A stretch of 64,000 nucleotides of DNA. Origin: Oxytricha trifallax. Taxonomy: Eukaryota; Ciliophora; Spirotrichea; Sporadotrichida; Oxytrichidae. The notes beneath the pieces are model-generated. The model worked only from the letters and a program-made list of their open reading frames with translations, did not search any database and was not told the origin of the DNA. The translations under genes were made by a program, and so were the position numbers. Below are positions 35,001-46,781 of the stretch, piece after piece (position 1 is the first letter of the stretch; each line of letters starts with the position of its first letter). The stretch covers positions 1-64,000 of the forward strand of contig ARYC01001500.1 of assembly GCA_000711775.1 (NCBI GenBank), read 5' to 3'.

Positions 35001-38000
35001 GCCAAAAAATATTTAAGTGAAGTAACTTACTCTTGAATTTCTTGATTGTTATCAAATGTTAAGCTTTCCTTTCGTATTGCTATTCAATTTGATCAGAACT
35101 TAAGTCAGTCAAATGCTCAATAATATGATCAATTTTATTTATTAAAAATCTGATTGAAAGTTACATAAAAAGTATAATGCAGCTTAAAGTCATGAGTTCT
35201 AATGATTTTCTTTTCAACCACAGTTTTCATTTATTGCTGATGTTTATGTTTGATATCATAGTCAAATAATCCAAAGGAATTAGCTAAAATAGATATATTT
35301 GAGTGAATTAATATGATTAATCAAGATTGTACATTTCTCTTTATTTATATTGATTTATTTATATTTTTAGGTACTCTACCGTATTAGACCTGTTTTGCGG
35401 TAGAGTACCTTAATTATATTAATTTTGAAATTATTTAATTTTAAATGCTATAGTTAAAAGTGAAATGCAGTTTTAATAAAAAGTAATATATAATTAAGAA
35501 AATATTAGTAAATTGGAATTATTTATAATTTAAGCATACAAAAAATGATTCTCTTTTTATCTTGCTACTTAAAACAGTAACTTTTTTCTCATTATTTCTT
35601 TATTTTATTTATTCTTAATTATATATTACTTTTTATTAAAACTGCATTTCACTTTTAACTATAGCATTTAAAATTAAATAATTTCAAAATTAATATAATT
35701 AAGGTACTCTACCGCAAAACAGGTCTAATACGGTAGAGTACATAAAAATATAAATAAATCAATATAAATAAAGAGAAATGTACAATCTTGATTAATCATA
35801 TTAATTCACTCAAATATATCTATTTTAGCTAAATTGCTCGCCCACGTAATACCTTTGACGTAGCATCTATAAAATTAAAAGAATTAATTTCTCCATTATA
35901 TTGTAAAGAAACAATCTAAATATGGACACAATAGAGATTAAAGTTCTAACTTATGTAAAGTTATTTATTTATATCAATATTGAGAAAAGTTAAACTAACT
36001 TACTAATTATTTAGGATATGGTAGTCGTCGAAGTAAGAATCTGAATGTTCGCTAGGTATTGATCGGAGTTCGCATTCATCATCCACCGTTGAACTCGTAG
36101 ATTTCTTTCGTGCATGAACCTAGTCTATATATTTGATTTTATAAATCAAAAAGAGCTCATGAATCGCAAAATTTGACTAAAAATTACATTTCTTAAAAAT
36201 ACAAAAAGCTGTGAATTTTAAGACTAGTCTTATATTAAGCTTTCTTATTAATTGAGGGTTGTCCTTTTAATCAAACTTGGTTACTTCACTATTATTTTTG
36301 ACAACTAATTTTAAGAATTCTCTTATCGATCAACAACTTGAGCATTATGTGATAATTAAGAAGATGCAAAGTTATTGCTTTCACTGCTCATTAGATGTCG
36401 AGGGAGAACGAAATGGTTTGGATTTAGGTGCTCGTGATACTAAATTTAGTTGAAGTGCAATTGTTATTAGGGTTGCTATTACTAATTTATCATTATTTAA
36501 GACAAAAGTTAATTGGGATGGTTGCTATTTTATTACAAGTTGGTGAAGTTATTATGAGTTGAAAAATTTTGAGGATACCCTGATGAGGATAATGCAGGTG
36601 GTAAGTTAAAAATACTCTGTAATATAACTGTGTTGACGATTGGGTCTCTAACTATTAAATTACTATATAAAATTTAAATCTCATAAAATCTTTATATAGC
36701 TTTATTATTAACTACTTAGTTGCTACTTCTTAATAGATTTAGGTTATGTTAGTATAGTAAAGATGGCTGCTATTATTGTAGGGTTTGGTTAAATATCTGA
36801 ATAAATAAAAATACAAATGCACTGTATTTCTTAATAATTGCATAAGTAAAAATTACAAAAGGTTTCCTTTAAATTTTTATAAAGGTATTTCATAAACAAT
36901 TAATCTATTTTCTTAATGCGATCTCACTTTCTAAAATAAAATAGACTAAACTTAACTATGAATTTATATCATAATTAACAAGTCACCGTTTTGCTGCATA
37001 TCAATGGAATAAGACTTAAAACAAAGTGAATAAATGGCAAAAAATACAAAAGTTAATATTTTGGATTAACAAAAGGAAAACTGCCATTATTTTATTAATT
37101 TTAGTTAAATTAAAATTTCTAAAAATTTTGTTTTTCCTACCTTATTGAAGTTAGGCTTCTAGAAAGCTTTAATCAACTTATTATTATAAGTTTTAAAAAT
37201 ATTAATTATTTTATTGATACTACTGAATATTAAGTTTACTCTCTTCTAAATCTAGTAACTAGACTCTATGATTATTTGCTTCTTATTAAGAGTTGAAGGG
37301 CTGAGATTATGAGAAAATCTCATTAATATTATTATTTGAAACAATTTATGCATTTAATTGATTTCTTTCATTGTTAGCGCTTACTTTTTATTCTTCATAT
37401 TGATTCTGCATGCTACTATATTTATCAATATTATAACGAAAATACATAATGCTAATTATAGCTTATGAGTCTAATTTTATTTGTGTATATTTGGGATAAA
37501 ATCCAAGAGATCTGTCATTATTATTGACATTCTCTTGTTTATTCAAAGAGTTCTACTATACCTATTGCTATTAATTTTATTGTTAAAGTGATGCCAATTA
37601 TAAGACCTATATAGAACTAGAAATTCTGTGATCTCCTCTCAAAATATCGTTTAAAGGGGAATTTATCAACTGAAGTCGCATTTATACATTTTATGTAAGG
37701 CTGTCTGCTGGATGTGTAAAGTATTTAAATAATTTTTTCTCAATTAAAATGACTAATTTGACTTTTCTTAATGAAAATATATCATTAAAATAGTGTAGGA
37801 TTTGCATTTAAATTAAGAGGAGGTGAAATCTATTATTCAACTTAATTGAGCATCTGTAAATTTGACTGATTATTTTACTCGTTCTAAACCCCCTCAGAAA
37901 CGAGAGACCCACTCGGACCAACCACAACTTATTGCTATATTTATTACTGTTGTTATAGTATTAAACCTCGATCACCTGCTATATTATTGATATTATCTCT

Positions 38001-38707
38001 TCTCTAAAGTTAAATTGGTGAGCCAACTGGGTTAGTCTGGCTCTTCATTATTGCATTGATTTAAATGTTAAGCAAATCAGTGAAGAGATCCTGGTACTGA
38101 GAGAATTACTAACCTGCATGTGCATTATTATTCAATGCAGAGTTTATAAAAAAGTTTAGCTGATTTGATATAAAGGTAATGAAGATTTTATTTTTAAAAT
38201 AGAATTGCTTTTAAATATCAATTCTTTTGCGACAAAATAGCTAAATCATGATCATTTTATAAGGAAAATATTAAATGGCATAAAAAAACAACAATAATTA
38301 ATAAATTTTCACTTTCTTCTTAAATTTAAATCATTTCAAATTTTAATTACATTTTAACTTAAATTTTAATTTATATTTCATTTGCTAATTATTATACCAT
38401 AATTCCTTTAAATTATAAATTTAAATAAGCAGAGTTTAACTATCTTATTCTAACTTACTGCTATTATGACTATTAGATTTACTATTAATTTGGATTATAA
38501 TTATTGTGAATATCCTATTATCGATCAATCTGGTTTATGTTCATTTATGCATATTATTTTAATTTTTTAAATAACAGTATATAATTACATTAAATTTTAA
38601 TGCTAAATAAATTCATAATTCATTTATTGATGAATTTACTATGATTGGCAGTTATTTATCTACAGACTGTTCAGTCTTTAATGATCGCTATTACTCATAT
38701 TTTCCAT
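32090..38707 (-). CDS. RING-CH ubiquitin ligase with FHA domain and Gln/Asn-rich N-terminus
   Basis: Start at 38705-38707 (MENMSNSDHQRLNSLQ). Gln/Asn-rich segments run down to about 36020, followed by YHILNNQCYVKGITWASNL, which is formed by splicing a GT-AG intron near 35860-36010. After the foldback IES, the text goes to FKNKNPISIKRFYLEPLKFS (joined across a second GT-AG-bounded gap at about 34805-35030). A RING-CH finger follows (LCKICWG, SCKCKG, IHYLCLKQWL, CELCKTMYP, about 33350-33590) and then an FHA-like domain (IKIGRGYDQNLRLNDISVSR with FHSTINFNG, about 33050-33150). It ends in acidic and Asn-rich sequence at TGA 32090-32092. RING-CH proteins transfer ubiquitin from E2 enzymes, and FHA domains bind phosphothreonine. 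Many IESs remain unjoined. Confidence 0.7.
33435..33479. other. IES (45 bp), in-frame, pointer ATA/TAT
   Basis: On the coding strand CAT-TAT...TAT-CTT. Removal of 45 bp rebuilds IHYLCLKQWL, the H-x2-C metal ligand pair of RING-CH. Left in, the insert keeps the frame but pulls the ligands apart. Confidence 0.75.
35280..35824. other. Foldback IES (545 bp), pointer TTAGCTAAA
   Basis: TTAGCTAAA at 35280-35288 and 35825-35833. On the coding strand, joining gives ITWASNLANSFGLFDYDIK in frame. Nearly the whole insert is one long inverted repeat. Confidence 0.8.
35280..35832. repeat. Inverted repeat, two arms of 221 bp
   Basis: Arms 35280-35500 and 35612-35832 are reverse complements with a single mismatch seen (G against T next to the inner stem), separated by 111 bp. 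Each arm contains a smaller palindrome, GGTACTCTACCG...CGGTAGAGTACC, around a 16-bp loop. No coding capacity. Confidence 0.9.
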
Positions 38708-41280
38708 GTCTAATGGCAAGTGCTTCAATTTCTCCGTCTTGATATAAATTATAATAATAATTTGCAATTAAATTCATAAAAATGTTTTAAAAACATATGA
38801 ATCAAATTAAAATGTATAAATATATATATTATTTGATATCTAAGAAGTTGTGTTGAAATTTCTTTTCTTCTATCACTTCCTGATTTTATAGATTTGACTA
38901 CATTATTATAAAAAGTTAATTCCTTTTATAAATTAAGATTTTGCAATAAAAGAACTAATATTTTTAATAATATTTTTGATAATTTATATTGTATTGATTA
39001 ATTATAATTGTGTTTATTATTACTACTTAATTCACTATAATTTCTTTTGTATATTAATTGAGTTAATTAAAAAAGTTACTTTCACTCTTTATATTTTCCT
39101 ATCATTTAATATTTATTTATATTTTTACTAATGCTACCTTTTGATAAATGTACAAAATATATATATATATATGTAAAAATTATTAATTTTCATATATAAT
39201 ATATTTTTTAGTAAATTATTTATAAAAATTGGCTTAAAAAATAATTTTTTATCATAAAATGAATTCTATAAATATTCATTAATGAATTGCAATGATTTAT
39301 AAATGAAGAATAAATAATAAAATTATAATATCTTATTATTTATAAATGGAATCATAACTTAGAAATTAATAATAGGAAATCAGGGAGGCCAGAATTAAAA
39401 GCCTTATGAAAATTAACAAAAAATAAAATTCTCTCATACACTATGAAGAGGACAAAGAAATTTAAAATATATTTTATTTGTTAAAATAAATGAATATTAA
39501 GTAATAAATTTAAAAATTTAAAATAATTAACTAAATCAATGATATTAGAACAGTTTAAATCTTTACAATTTAACAATTAAATGAATATTTTTGTATTATA
39601 TTTAGCAATAATTATTAATATATTGTGAAGAAAAAAACAATAAGAAGGGAATGATGGGAAAAATAAGACTAAATATTAAATTAAATAGTTATTTTTAATT
39701 TAAATGGAGAAATGTATTTTATGACTTCAAAATCTAAGCATATTTTTTATTGAATAATAAAATTCTGAATTCATCTAGTGAATAAATCTTATTATTTAAA
39801 GATTTCTAAGGCACTCATTCTTACTTATTTCAAAAATAAATATATTATATGATTATATCACTATCAGAAATTTAATTATAGTTTATTTCTTGTAAAATAT
39901 ATTTATTTTTCTATATATAACTTTTACAATGTGAGTTCCTGTCTTTAATTTTTAACATAAATTGAAATAAAATTATTGAACGATATTAAATTAAGCAAAA
40001 ATGATTTATAAATTAAGTATCTTCATATTTCTATAATAAATTTGATATTAAAATATGTAGAGTTTCATAAAGTATAAAAATTATATGGGAAATATTTAAT
40101 AGTGCGATGAATAAATCTAAATTAAGATTTGATTTCTATTAAATTTATTTATCTCTAATCTTTTATTCAAACTTATAATATATGTTTGAAGGAAAACTTA
40201 GATAATACTATCTATAATGACAAAAAACATTGCCATTTATTTCAGTTTAAATATATATATATTGAGTGAATGCTCAGAGAAAATCTTCTGAATGAAAAAT
40301 GTGACGATATAGTACAAAATGAATAATAAATTAAGTCATAGAAAGATTTAGAAATATAAAATGAAATATTTATTGAATAAACTGAACATAGTAATAATTA
40401 TAATAGAGGGAGGGATAATTTACAATAATCTTAAGATAGTTTAGTTGCTGAAAATATTACAAAAATTAGTATATATTTGAGAAATTTAATAATAAAACAA
40501 GCAAATTATAAATATAAATATGTAAAACTAGATTCTATATAAAATTTACTTTATATAATAATTCTAAAATTGAAACATAAGACGCATTTTTTATTCTATT
40601 ATATTTATTTATTCTCTGTATTTTGCAGTGGGAATGATTAATCTTTAAATACGTAAAAAATTAAATTTAGTGAAATTCAATTTTATTTAATTGAATTAAG
40701 CATTTATACATTATATAGATATATCTATATCTATATCCTATATGAAATAAAGAAAACCTCCAATTTTTCTTAAAATTTCGCTTCATTACATCTTAAAATA
40801 TTTCAACTTTGCCTGTCATTTTTTATTATTATGATTTATCTTACATTTCTATAATAATAAAGTTAAAGATTTAATTGAACCTACTTAATAAAAATAAAAA
40901 TCATCAGGTTTTCTGGGTTTAATTAAGAGAAAAGTAACTATGAAATAATAATCCACAAATCTTTTTGATAATAAAAATAAGAATACTGTTGAACCTAAAT
41001 CTTGTTCCTAATTAATAAATTTGTGATATTGTTTCTATCAATTAATAGGGGTTAATTAATTGAAATAATTTAATGTATTAATTTAAAAATCTTATTTAGA
41101 GATTTAAAACGTGGAATCTAGGAGAGTTAATGCTGATGGTAGCAGGATATAACAATTGCGTTTTGACTACAATATCATATTAAATAATTGAATTTGTTTG
41201 AGAAAAAATAGTTCTAATCAGTAAAATAATAGAAATACAAGTTATTTAAAGCTTAAATTTTAAGTTTTAATTGAGGAATA
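38708..41280. other. 2.6-kb AT-rich spacer
   Basis: Divergent region between two gene starts. It has long A/T runs, an (AT)n tract near 39163-39172 and a TATATC-type repeat near 40715-40740. I found no coding segment, RNA or transposon end. It may be intergenic germline DNA that is eliminated. Confidence 0.5.
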
Positions 41281-42669
41281 ATGTTTATAGCCACCGCTTA
41301 TGTAATGGCTTATTTTTTCCTTACAGGATTCGTGACGCTGATACTTGCAAATAGTGCTGATTATCAAACTGATCAGTGTTCTTCATAGATTGTTATTTGG
41401 TTCAAATTATCTTTTTAGAAACATTAATTTATTCATAAAATTTCCCACAATTTTAAAAATAGAATTATTGAAATAAAAAACTTTATTAAGTATTTTATCT
41501 GTTAGTTACTACTTAATAGGGTTCTTAGTTTGCATTTTTGTGCTATATCAAATCAAAAGACATGGATAATAGTAATTAATAAGTTAATTCATTATAAAAT
41601 TTATATAAGATAAAAATTACTATGTATATTTTAACATGGCTTGAGAAGTGAAATAGTAAACATGGGGGCTTTTGAAATCACTCTTCAAGTTTACGAAAAA
41701 TCATGGGCATACATAGTTTTAGTTATTATAGATGTGATTAATTTAAGCATTACTATATGGGGTACTTTTATCTTTCAAAATTCATTGAGTTATTGTTACT
41801 TTGAGGAACCTGTGCTCACCAATTTCATTTTGATATTAATTATTCTGGGGTATATTTACTTTTTGAGAGTTGATATTAATAAATTTTAGGCTATATAAAT
41901 AATGGAATTTTACCTATTTATAATATAGTGATCAATCTAGATAGAAATTAATTGCCATAATGAATATGATATTTATTAATTGAGAGTAGTTCCATTAATA
42001 TTTCACTATAAGTATGGGGTCAGAATATACAGGCATATCAGACAAAGATTTCGATGTTTCCGCAGATATGATCACAATTTAAAAGAAAAGTTTCCAATTT
42101 ATCAATACAACGAATACAAGAAATTATTACAAGAAAGTTCTCCAAAAGATTAACTAGATGCTAACAATTCAAATCAAAGTACAAAGTATCATTCTTGTGA
42201 TAGAATTCAGGAATCTGACAGTAAAAATTTGCAGTTAAAAAATATTTCGTAAGAATAGTTCTAGACTATAGATAATACACCCTTCTTAGAGTAGTCAGAT
42301 ATCTCTAAAAAAGATAATTTAGACAGTCTTTCTTTTCCATTTCCTTAAGGTCTTAACGCTACAACATAGCAAACCAGAAATGAAATTCAAGCTGACGAGG
42401 GTGATGTATGCCCGATATGCTGTGACAATTTCAAAGATGAGTAGGATATAGTACTAATGCCATGTAATATCAAGCATATTTATCATCCATAGTGTATCTA
42501 TGAGTGGCTCTGTAAAAACATTCAATGTCCATTATGCAAGGAAGTGGTCTTTAAAGATGCTGTTGTTAGGGCAAGATCGGAGGAGGGTATAAGTTCAAAC
42601 TAAAATTAAGTTTTGGAATAGCAAATTGTAAATGAGTAAGTTATAGATTTGGAGAATAGTTAAAGTTGA
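41281..42669 (+). CDS. Membrane-anchored RING-H2 ubiquitin ligase
   Basis: ATG 41281 (MFIATAYVMAYFFLTGF) to TGA 42667-42669. Three IESs (pointers GGTTC, ACATGG, TTGAGAGT) splice to one frame. Four hydrophobic segments are visible: the start, VIWFLVCIFVLY, WAYIVLVIIDVINLSI and FILILIILGYIYFL. A basic juxtamembrane stretch follows, then a Ser/Asn/Gln linker and a RING-H2 finger: CPICCDNF, PCNIKHIYH, CIYEWL, CPLCKE (about 42408-42545). This is the layout of membrane RING-H2 E3 ligases that ubiquitinate proteins at endomembranes. The tail is acidic and Gln-rich. An upstream start cannot be excluded, but the spacer before it looks non-coding. Confidence 0.85.
41399..41519. other. IES (121 bp), pointer GGTTC
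   Basis: GGTTC at 41399-41403 and 41520-41524. Joining gives IVIWFLVCIFVLYQIKRHG. Confidence 0.85.
41560..41633. other. IES (74 bp), pointer ACATGG
   Basis: ACATGG at 41560-41565 and 41634-41639. Joining gives QIKRHGLRSEIVNMGAFE. Confidence 0.85.
41863..41979. other. IES (117 bp), pointer TTGAGAGT
   Basis: TTGAGAGT at 41863-41870 and 41980-41987. Joining gives ILGYIYFLRVVPLIFHY. Confidence 0.9.
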
Positions 42670-42851
42670 AATAATCATAGTTTAAGAAACTGATATTTAA
42701 AGTAATAAAAAGCTTTTTTTTATATTATTCATTAATTTTTTGAAATAGCTTCGAAATAAGTTCGAGAAGATCATTAAGGGTGTAATTATTTAGAGGGTAT
42801 TTTGAAGTTAAATTCATAAATCAAAATTATCATATTAATTATTTACAGAAT

Positions 42852-44354
42852 ATGGGTGCACTCTGTGTTTGTATTGGAAACGACAAATACGTTCCTTCCT
42901 CTATGTCTTTCAATTCCCTAACTCCAGTAATAACTTATTTCCTCTATATTTATCATTTTTATTAAAGAGAGGACAGAACAACAGAATAAGAGGTGGCCCA
43001 TAGATATCTCAGATCCTTAAGCCTTTCTTTGACCAAGACAAAGATGAGTAAATAATCACAATAATTGAACATTATACTTAAGCTTTGAATCAGCTCACAA
43101 CTCAAACATAACTCAATGATGTGAATTAAACTCAAAATATCAAAAACATTTAAAACAAAGAACTAATAATAACATTTGGTGCATATACTGAGCTTTTGAA
43201 AGAGATTATATTTGAATCAACTTTAAAAGAGAGGAGACAGCTTATAAATGAGAAGTTAGATGCTTTTGATTTTGCTTTTCTAGAATAAGAGAACGAATAA
43301 TCAAATTCCAAAAATCAAAATACAAACAAATAGCTAAGAGATTGGCTTTCTAGTAAGCAAAAGTATCTAGATATTTTAAGAGATCACTTCTCAGAGGTTG
43401 CTAAAATAGTTGAGGATTTACAGTAATAAACAATGCAAATTTTGCATTTACCAATCGATAGACTCTTTGATCAGCTTGACCTGAGTAATCTTTCAGAAGA
43501 AGAATAAAGACAAATCTGACTGGAAATTGCGTAAAAAGCCAAATCTATAAGGATTCAGTTGGAATAATTTGGGACTCAATCTCATGTGTAAAGAAGATAG
43601 TCTAGAAGAACAAGTATTAGAATTCAGCAATAATAAGAAAGATTATCTTTGATAAATGACTAAGATCACTAAGTTCCTTAATATAATTAGGATGATTCAC
43701 AATCTATGAGAAAATCTCAGAGAAATTTTGATCATTTAAATCAAAGCCTTCAATAAAGGGAAACTCAATAAAACTAAGAAATTAATGAGGAACTATGCTA
43801 AGAGATAGTAATTTATGTTTCTGACATTAAGAGGGAACAAATACTCTACTAAAATCTAAAGAATTAACTTAACTTAGAAGGAGGTATGAACTTTCATTCT
43901 GAGTTATCCACAAACGAAAAAGATGAAAATTTCGACATAAATATCATCGTGCTTAATGGCTTTGAAATCGAACAGAGGCTTCTTAATATACCTCATAAGC
44001 AAATTAACACTTTGATAAGGGAGAAGTGTAAATATAATTAAATTTACTTCTTATGTTTTTACAACTTAATGATTTTTATTTCATTAAATTTCTCAATTTA
44101 TAATAGCTCTAAACACAATGAAAACTTCCTCAGGTCATTCATACATTTGTAAATAATATATTAACATATTATGTTTTAAATTTTCATTTTATTAGGAAAA
44201 TTGCCTGATTGGGTTTAAGTATGAATTAACTTATGATAAACTTTAAGAATAAATGCTAAAATATGGACTGACAGAAGATTTCTTAGAGGATCATGATGAA
44301 GAGGAAGATTTTGAGAGACATGAAGAAATTGACAATGAATTATGTAATTAATGA
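42852..44354 (+). CDS. Putatively N-acylated Gln-rich protein with an internal TGA
   Basis: ATG 42852 starts MGALCVCIGNDKYVPSSMSF: Gly2 followed by Cys5 and Cys7 is the pattern of N-myristoylated, palmitoylated proteins. A 42-nt GT-AG intron near 42921-42965 joins FNSLTP to RGQNNRIRGGP. Helical, Gln/Glu-rich sequence follows to TGA 43517-43519, which lies in frame within an otherwise continuous reading (EEEQRQI-TGA-LEIAQKAKSIRIQ). Downstream, two small IESs (pointers TAAA and AAA, about 44030-44210) join REKCK-HNENFLRSFIHLQ-NCLIGFKYEL. The acidic C-terminus stops at TGA 44352-44354. No domain is recognised. The internal TGA could be a point mutation, an assembly error or a true stop. Confidence 0.65.
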
Positions 44355-44776
44355 TTATACAAGATTATATTAAGTTTATTATATTTTTAATTCACTTGCA
44401 AATATTGATGATGAAGGGAGCAAATGTAACTTGATAGAAAATTGAAATGATTAGTATAATTACTACAAGAATTTCCGATCAATACACACTTATTAACATA
44501 ATATTGCCAAAATTTGCTTATTTTTGAATATTATTAAAACAAACATGACCTAAAAGGATAAAGAGGAAAATTATACCGTAAAAATTAACTTCTTTATATT
44601 ATTCTCAAGTATTCATGTAAAAAAATAGAAATATTATCCCAAATCACTATTACTTTAATTAAAAAAACCAATCCTTTCTTAACTTAAATCTTGGCTTCAT
44701 TTTCAAATCATATATTTCTTTTAACTAATTTCAAAATCAAATCTTCAATAGTTCATATATGTCAAAATTTAAATGT
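44355..44776. other. AT-rich spacer between convergent genes
   Basis: No coding, RNA or repeat feature recognised. 3' ends of two convergent genes border it. Confidence 0.5.
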
Positions 44777-46225
44777 TCAAGCTCTTCTTGTCTTAGGTGG
44801 TGTCTTACCTTCAAGCAAGGCTCTATATTCAAGTTTCTCAGGTACTGATTAATCAGAGAGAATAAGATTGTTGGATTCAGCAATTATTCCTCTGATTATT
44901 TCAGCGAAGACCTCCCATCTCTGTTTTCCTGATCCCTCCGTGTGGTGATGTTTCCAAAAATACCTACAAAAGACATTGAAATTACGTAATTTAAAAACTT
45001 ACTCGTTGGGTTTAAAAACAGGGAATTCCTTAATTGTCAGAGTAACGTAGGGTGTACAAAGTACCAAGAAAAATTAAGCGAAGTCTCCCATCACATCATG
45101 GGATACATTAATGTAGGGTGAGTAATATTAAAAGGCAAAAGGTTGAATGGAATTTTCTCCGACAAAGGTTCCCTTCTTAAAAGGTAGTAGGTATTTCCCA
45201 TTAGAAGTGCAACCTTCAGGATATACAATAAGTGGAGGAACTTAACCTGTCTCACTTAGCTTTTGTCTATCCGAGATTTATTGAATCTAAATTTAATTTA
45301 AACTTAAGACGAAACTACTTACGACTTTTCTGTTCTCTTCTTTTGTACCACCTCTATCTAAGAACAGTGATTAAATACTTTCTGCAATTTTTCCGACGCC
45401 TGGCATTTTTCTTACTTCTCTCTTAGATACAAAGCTGGGAAGGTTCCACCACATAAACACAAGAATGTCTATCCAAATTTAATGATTAACTACGTAGGTG
45501 CTCGCATTTTCATAAGTTGGCTCCCAATCTGGTCCTAGCCACTATTTGTAGCTAATTTTAGGGCGCACAACGCTTATCCATGTGACTCCACCAACAAAAA
45601 TTAAAAGTCTAGGTAAATATTGTCCTGGTTTCTTAGTCAAAATTCTTCTAATAGGACTCAAAGGCTAACCTGGTACGTGACCTATCATGCAAGTCCTAAT
45701 ATGAATATCTTAATAGATGATTTTATAATGTTATAATAGTTTGTTAAATTGTAACCCGTAGTTATTAAATGCAATGGGGAGGTCTACAATCTTTCATAGA
45801 ATCACTCATTTTACACATTATTGCAGTATTTAAGAAGTTACTACTTACCACGACCATAGAGTATAGATTACTATAATCACTTTTATTTTTTTTAATTAAA
45901 TTGACAGTAAATACAACTAAATTTATGTAAAGTTTTTATCACACAGACAGTGAGGAATCTTGGCCAAAATGTAACATAGACTATAATTCAGGAAATTATT
46001 TATAATATATTGAACGTCATTGAAATAAATTGCTACGTATATACTACGCATAGTTAAAATCATGCTTACAAGGAAAACAAAAATATTTACTTATTATTTG
46101 CAATTAAATAATGAGATAAATTAAAACGAGTGACAATTGACCACATATGAGTGTCAGACCTAGCAAATGGCGCATATTTCTTATTCAATGCTGGATCAGC
46201 GTTTATAATGTGCCTACTTCCATAG
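44777..46225 (-). CDS. Lysophospholipid acyltransferase (PlsC/LPCAT type), minus-strand segments
   Basis: From upstream to downstream: NADPALNKKYAPFARSDTH (about 46140-46215), a TM stretch (VIIVIYTLWSW, about 45860), MIGHVPGQPLSPIRRIL, a second TM (LLIFVGGVTWISVV), then acyltransferase motif I as VNHQIWIDILVF (H-x4-D, about 45480). KKE(E)NRKVV follows with a 36-nt in-frame intron, then motif III-like LIVYPEGCTSNGKYLL (about 45190-45230). The C-terminus RWEVFAEIIRGIIAES ends at TGA 44777-44779. The enzyme transfers acyl chains from acyl-CoA to lysophospholipids at the ER. The first coding segment seems to lie inverted at 46601-46657. Joins between 45720 and 46140 were not resolved. Confidence 0.75.
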
Positions 46226-46600
46226 CTAATGCACATATTATACAGTTAGAAATAAAAAAATACATGTAAAATAAGATAATATAAATTATTTAATGAATCA
46301 ATAATGTAGGTCGCAATATGTATCAGTATATAGATTGCTAAAAGAGCATTTAATCGTAAAAAATATAACAGGTAAAAAATTAATTTTAACATAGTATCAA
46401 AATTTGATGTGAAATTTTGAATAATACTTAATTTGTTTTTGTAAATATTAATAAAATAATCCATACTAGCTAATCCGATTTAAATTTAAACATTATAACA
46501 TATTAGGGGGTGTTTGATTAGCTATAGTAATGCAGCTTAGTAAGCAAGTAATCAATCAAATTAAATTTACATTAGAATTTAAATTATAAAATATTCAAAT

Positions 46601-46657
46601 ATGGGACTATTCGAAACTCTCATGTCCTACGTAACTCCAACCACGGTTGCTATCTAT
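46601..46657 (+). CDS. Candidate inverted first segment of the acyltransferase gene
   Basis: The plus strand carries ATG 46601 opening MGLFETLMSYVTPTTVAIY and then runs into AT-rich DNA. Its end has CTAT (46654-46657). The first minus-strand segment of the acyltransferase begins at CTAT (46225 going down). Joining the two in opposite orientation gives TTVAIYGSRHIINADPALN in frame. This would make the gene scrambled by inversion. The 4-bp pointer is short, so chance agreement is possible. Confidence 0.5.
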
Positions 46658-46781
46658 ATAAAAAACTATTATAATTATAAATAAATTGATGTTAAAATTT
46701 AACATTTAATATTGATATTGGCTTAATTTGAGCTCAAATAATTGTAAACCTTAATTAATAAAATTAAAAATCATTAATCAC

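Noticed and set aside
34800..35030. Border between two separate minus-strand genes
   Set aside because: No start codon is found for the downstream part, and a GT-AG join gives FKNKNPISIKRFYLEP in frame, so one gene is more likely.
46246..46464. Hydrophobic minus-strand frame as a membrane protein gene
   Set aside because: Composition follows the AT-rich spacer, and it is not continuous with the acyltransferase segments.
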